DNA of 64,000 bases from Lithospermum erythrorhizon. Lineage: Eukaryota > Streptophyta > Magnoliopsida > Boraginales > Boraginaceae. The notes beneath the pieces were generated by a model, which was not told where the DNA came from, searched no databases, and saw only the letters and a list, made by a program, of their open reading frames with translations. The translations under genes and the position numbers were made by a program. Shown piece by piece: positions 59,476-64,000 of the stretch (position 1 is the first letter of the stretch; each line of letters opens with the position of its first letter). The stretch is from NCBI GenBank assembly GCA_019722365.1, contig JADFUC010000917.1:1-64000 (forward strand). Reading direction: 5' to 3'.

Positions 59476-60428
59476 TGTTGGAAATTAATGAAGATTGATT
59501 CCCTTTTATTATGCCGTTGCGATAATTGTGTATCAATTCATTTACGGGTTGGTTAAATGTGATTACTGGAACTTAATGTTCACCTTGTATATTACTAGTG
59601 GTTCATGATAATTTAAGGGTTATGACGTCCTTTAGATCTTACTAAATTATAATAATAGTAATTGAGTCGATTATTATTGTTATACACAACTTACTATTAT
59701 CTGAGCCTGAAAGGTCACACACATATAGTGACGTTGAATTATATTTCTAAAACTAGCCAGCAAATTAAACTAGATTTCTGCTAAATTGAGAGTTGATTGT
59801 AATCGTGGATATTCTCAATTAGAATTTCACATTGATTATCTAAAATATAAATTAGATGAATCGAATTAATTAATTAGTCAATTGAATTAATTCGATAGTT
59901 GAACAAACTTGTCGATAACTTGTTGAATTACTATTAACAACATTGGTGTTTGATTTGCTTAACGATTTGAGTAAATCAAGCAATTATTTCAATTAACCGT
60001 TCGGTTGGGCTTTAGAATAAATGATGGACAGCCTTATAAGTGATCCTTATCATTTTAGGTTTCATAACATCATGAAACAAAGAAAACACTCCACATTTTC
60101 TCTCTGGCGAAAATACCAAGGGAATTGAAAATTCTTCTTCATTTTCATTCGATTCGATCCGTGTTACAGCGGATGCAAATGTAGGATTGATCTCTACTCT
60201 GGTGTGGACCAGCTAGAGCACTACATTTGAAGTGCTCAAGTAAAATTCAAAAGGAGGCTTCGTGAAAGATTTGGAAATAAACTTCCAGCCTGACATCTAC
60301 GTAAGTACTCTCGTATTCATATAAGTCATTATATGAATTTTAGATAATTTATAATATCATTAGAGGATGCAGGATGTATGAATTTGGTGTTTAAATCACA
60401 AATAGAAATTACATACTAATTCCAACGA
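59476..60428 (+). repeat. Right LTR of the LARD-like element
   Basis: Begins TGTTGGAAATTAATGAAG after a purine-rich tract and ends ACTAATTCCAACGA, followed by the duplication GGAAG. Colinear with the left LTR but clearly diverged by substitutions and short gaps, so the insertion is not recent. Confidence 0.85.
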
Positions 60429-60433
60429 GGAAG

Positions 60434-60935
60434 AAACCGAGTCATGGGCCTCGTCTGCAGTTTGACTTCTCGGTTTTTGCAGCGTGACTTCTTATTTCAC
60501 TTAACTTTCTCCTTGACAACTTTTTGTACATCTTTATATAACACCTTTTCATGAAGACCACTTCACTACTTCTTGTGATCTTGGAGTTCTTCAAATCGTA
60601 GAGGCAGGTATCTATCTCGGCGTCGCTATAACCAATAAAATAGCAAATGTTAGATTTTGCATCAAGTTTACTTCTAGCATTTGCATCTACATGAACATAA
60701 GCTAAACAACCAAATACTTTCAGGAAAGATAAGTTTACCTTCTTGAACTCAGCATTCTTAGGGAATTTTGAAATCCGGAGGAGCGGGGTCCTTTGTTTAT
60801 CGAAAGTACAGCATTATTGATTTAAATCAGCGAGCGTTTGAGAGTAAGCAAAATGTAACCTGTACTCGAGCACGTTCATTTAGCGTTACATTCGTCCTTT
60901 AAGCCTCCGTTTTGTTGAGGTGTTTCGAATAGTGC
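60434..60935 (-). pseudogene. Copia integrase remnant (5' half of the interrupted element)
   Basis: On the minus strand, ETPQQNG near 60920 (the conserved T-P-Q-Q-N-G of Copia integrase) is followed after frameshifts by a long clean stretch from about 60765 to 60520: VNLSFLKVFGCLAYVHVDAN, then SKLDAKSNICYFIGYSD and RSSEVVF. This is the C-terminal part of Copia integrase (F-G-C-x-A-Y-V-H, K-L-D-x-K-x-x-x-C-x-F-I-G-Y, R-S/D-V-x-F). It is cut at 60434 by the LARD-like element and at 60936 by a Tekay LTR. The continuation of the same pol is at 49981-48650. Confidence 0.8.
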
Positions 60936-62359
60936 TGTAATAACTGTTCGTACTTATATTCTTGTAATAGTATACTAGTTGCTCGGTGGAGTATTTCGGA
61001 GAAATAAAAAATTTCAGTTGAATAGTGAGAAAATACAACGGATGGAATTAGGTTGGTAGTGCGTTCGGTATTTAGAATTTTAATGTTTGTGTCGAATGAA
61101 AATGATATTATTTGGGTGGTAATATAATTTGAGTGTAGGAATGTTGATGTTTTGAAAGTTGGTTATTAGAGATAAGTTAAAACGAGAAGTATCGATTGAA
61201 TTAAAACGATCGGGTTTCACACAAAATTAGTGGGCCAACCCATTAAGTCATATTTACCCAATGAGGCCCAAAGGAGAAAAACCGTTTCCTGCTTCCTGCG
61301 GCGTTAGAACTATATCACGCTGTTTTTTCTTGATTTCTCTTCCATCTTGCGAGCTTTGGACCTTAAATTTTTGGAGAGCTTCCACTTCTACATCGTCTCG
61401 TTTCAAGGTAAAAAAGGTCGATCTTGTTGAATATTATTTTGGGAGATCGCCCGAGTTGACTTTTGTAATTTGATTTTTATTACTTTCTGTCCGTTCTTGG
61501 GTTCTAAATTAGTTATTCTTGAGTTGAAATTACGTGTTTAATGTGGAATTTTGGACATTTTAGAACCGTTGACATTTTGGAATTTTGGGTTGACTTAGGT
61601 TTTTATGAGATGTTATTGAATATAGTATTATCTAGGCTTAGATTATAGTATAGGAGATGATATGTCGATATTTGGGGTAGAAATGTTGTTATAGTTGGTG
61701 ACTTCGAGTTGATTTTGGGTTGACTTTTCTAAATGTTGTTGAGTAATAAATATGTTATTGGACCTTTATTGTGATTGTTTTGAGGTGGAAATTATGATTT
61801 ATAAGTTGTTGGAGGAATATATGTTGAAATTAGTTTTATTAGATTTTGAGTAGTAAAGAGGCTTTGGGATTTGAGATTGTTAGAAATGGGTTTGATTAGT
61901 TGGAAAAGTTGATATTTGGGTTAATTGAGGTGGTTGAAAATATTACTATTTTGGTTAAGGTGTTGACCGATTATGGGATTTACTAAAGGGATAGTTGAAA
62001 TTCGTCATTTTTAATAGTCTTTGAAACATAATTAACAATCTATACTTAAGTTGTTAATTTGTAACTAAAATGGGTTGAAAGTGAGAAATTTAATTAAGAT
62101 AAGGAGGTTAAAAAAATTGTTGTAGTAGTAATTATATTTTCGGATGTTTTGATTGGGTGTGGAATGTGCAGGAAGGATTACTTTGGGATCGATTAGTAGG
62201 GGCGTTTCCTTTATTCTTCAACAAAGGTGAGTACTTATTTCACGGGTACTCTTTACGTACTTACTTTGGGTGTGTGAGCAATGTCATTGTCGTATGATTA
62301 TGTGAGAATGATACATGACATTGTGAATACGATTATGTGAGAATGGTATACGTGTAATT
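60936..62359 (+). mobile_element. Tekay-type LTR, interrupted at 62360
   Basis: Begins TGTAATAACTGTTCG. Matches the copy at 62360 through TAGTATACTAGTTGCTCGGTGG, GGTTGGTAGTGCGTT, ATTATTTGGG, the CCGATTGTCG/CATCGTCTCG region, GGTGAGTACTTATTTCACGG (near 62226) and ATTATGTGAGAATG repeats. It stops at the start of a second LTR, so only the left part is visible before the nested insertion. Confidence 0.75.
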
Positions 62360-64000
62360 TGTGATAACCCGTTCCGTATTAATATTATGAAATAGTATAC
62401 TAGTTGCTCGGTGGAGTATTTCGAGGAGAATCGGAAATTTTCGAAGTTGAATCGTTGGAGATACGACGAATCGATCGGTTGGTAGTGCGTTTCGGTATTT
62501 AAGATTTTAAAGTTGTAATCGAGTGGTATTATATTATTTGGGGGATTAGAAGTTAAATTTATATTAGAGTTGTGTTGTTAAATTGAGACGAGAATTAAGC
62601 CGAAAACCGAACGAGAAAGTGAGGAATTCTTGAGATATTTTGGCACGGACCCCACGGGACCTTTTATCATATCTTACCGTCGTTTTTTCCACATGACTTC
62701 ATTTTCTTCTTTCTTGCTTCTCTTAGGGCCGAAATGGTCATTCCCCCCCCCCCCTCAAATTTTTTCTTCCATTTCTCTCGCCGATTGTCGCCTAAAATCA
62801 AGAACAAACTTGTGAATCATCTTCTCCTCGTCATCCTCATCACATCTAGGTAAGAAAGATCGAATCTCTTGGGATATTTCTTGAGTTTTTAAAGAGTTGA
62901 CTTTCCTTGGATTTGGTTGACTTTTAGATCTTCAATTTATTATGGTATAGAATGTTATACGGGTATCGGTGGGGGATTAGCAATGATTTGGTAGTTATTG
63001 GGGTTAGAAAGTAGTGTAAGTGTTATGTTGACTTTTATTGGCTTTTCTTTAAATTGACGTTAAATGGTAATATGAGGTTAAAGGACTTTAATATAGTTGT
63101 TTTGGGTATAGAATTATTGGTTTGGATATGGATAGGTAGAATTTTAGTTGAGAAAGTTGGGGGAAGTTCGTATAGCCTTTCGTGATTGAATTGGAGGTTG
63201 TATTTAATGGATTAATTAGTTGTTAAATGATTGTTGGATTGATTAAAATGTACTTAAGGGTTATTGTTGGGGTAATAAGGTACGGATCGAATATTGAGAA
63301 TGTAGTATGTTGGAATGTTAAAAGGGTATATCAATTTTGGGGATAGGATGATTGCTAAGAGTTGTAAATTGGAATCGTGAGACGTGGTATAACACTCGGG
63401 GTATATATAAATGTTAAGAGAGGTTATTACGAGATGTATTATAATGTATAAATTCTTTGAATAGGAGTTGAGCTTTGGATACAGCGTAGGGATTCTTGAG
63501 GATTATGATTACTACTTTTGGAGGCTCGAGGTGAGTACAAATCTCACGATGGGGACCTTTTCGCCCTTATATTATGTTCATATATTTTTATGTGTTATCT
63601 TGGGATTGATACGATATGTGTGTGATTATGATTGATACTATGTGTAAACTTTGATTTACATGATTCATACGATGAAATAATTGATTTTTGGGTTATATTA
63701 TGAGATAATTGAGACTATGATTCATATAATGAGATATTAGTGATTATGATTTATATCATGGGATAGTTGTGAACATGATTAAATGTTATGAGATTTTTGT
63801 GTGGTATTGTCTTGTGTGTGGCTGTGTGTTGATGTGTTTGATTGCTTTGTGTGTTACTTGGGCAGTGGTGACCCGGCCGGGAGGGTTTGGTGTGGTGTGC
63901 ATATTGTGTGGGTTGCCGGAGTGGATTCGGGAGGTTTGGTGTGATATGCGCGTTGAGGGGTGCTCAGCCTCGGTCGGGAGGATGGAGGTGGAGGCCTAAA
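62360..64000 (+). mobile_element. Tekay-type LTR (or element start), continuing past the window
   Basis: Begins TGTGATAACCCGTTCCGTA, the same start as 60936 and the inverted copy at 4505. Carries the family blocks CTAGTTGCTCGGTGGAGTA, GAGACGAGAATTAAGCCG, TAGGTAAGAAAGATCG, GAGTTGACTTTCC and GGTGAGTACAAATCTCACG (near 63530), then a tandem-repeat zone. Cut by the window edge, so I cannot tell a solo LTR from a full element. A C10 run occurs at 62744-62753. Confidence 0.7.
63600..63790 (+). repeat. Degenerate ~37-bp tandem repeat in the Tekay LTR
   Basis: About five units with ATGATTCATAT(A/C)ATGAGATA followed by a TTGAGACT/TAGTGATT variant. It occupies the same LTR zone as the 29-bp minisatellite of the copy at 27836. 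Two related GGGAGGTTTGGTGTG modules follow at 63878-63950. Confidence 0.55.

Larger units (their letters stand above)
49987..60428 (+). mobile_element. Large LTR retrotransposon without recognisable coding capacity (LARD-like)
   Basis: Two LTRs of about 940-950 bp, each starting TGTTGGAAAT and ending TTC(T)AACA-like, bracket 8.55 kb. GGAAG flanks both ends (49982-49986 and 60429-60433), a 5-bp target duplication. A primer-binding site resembling the initiator-Met type lies at 50924-50936 (TGGCCTTAGAGCC), and a purine-rich CAATTGGGAG precedes the right LTR. I found no gag, protease, RT, RNase H or integrase motif on either strand inside. The element inserted into the pol gene of the minus-strand Copia. 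A fragment of the same family lies at 4506-5245, so it was once mobile, presumably by proteins supplied in trans. Confidence 0.75.

Overview
This window is nuclear DNA of a flowering plant, most likely a eudicot. Two intact, intron-rich, single-copy-type genes with GT-AG introns sit in a sea of decayed LTR retrotransposons whose domains (Tekay/Del, Tat and several Copia lineages) are plant-specific. I saw no bacterial, organellar, rRNA, tRNA or CRISPR signal.

Layout. 1-4505: 5' part of a Tekay/Del-type Ty3-gypsy element on the minus strand, inserted into a fragment (4506-5245) of a large non-coding LTR element that recurs near the right end. 5.2-10.3 kb: AT-rich intergenic DNA with a 46-bp tandem repeat and a striking 28-bp minisatellite made of two head-to-head arrays (7012-7848). 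10321-21523: a long Tat-lineage Ty3-gypsy element (gag, protease, RT, archaeal-type RNase H, integrase, then a decayed antisense reading frame), itself interrupted by a 795-bp hAT-like element, with a second LTR that runs on into a short gag start. 22479-25618: intact hnRNP Q/LIF2-type gene encoding a three-RRM protein, minus strand. 27836-31568: long solo LTR of the Tekay family carrying internal minisatellites. 33822-34289: DUF1985-like transposon-associated remnant. 34652-43513: intact nine-exon gene for the mitochondrial branched-chain 2-oxoacid dehydrogenase E1 alpha subunit, minus strand, with a full-length but dead Copia element (36963-41782) in intron 3. 45327-47430: Copia deletion derivative that kept LTRs and gag only. 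47.4-64 kb: nested insertions. A minus-strand Copia pol is split by a 10.4-kb LTR element without recognisable coding capacity (49987-60428, target duplication GGAAG). The same Copia is cut on its upstream side by a Tekay LTR (60936), which is itself cut by another Tekay LTR (62360 to the edge).

The two genes do not form a pathway with each other. One protein handles RNA or chromatin regulation in the nucleus, the other catabolises Val/Leu/Ile in mitochondria. The retroelements describe a layered insertion history, with every element more or less frame-broken while both genes splice in silico into uninterrupted proteins (474 and 473 residues). Nothing here is clearly a new biological system. 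The strongest leads are the non-coding 10.4-kb element, the inverted minisatellite, the antisense reading frame of the Tat element, and an unusual substitution in the cofactor-binding motif of the dehydrogenase at an exon junction.
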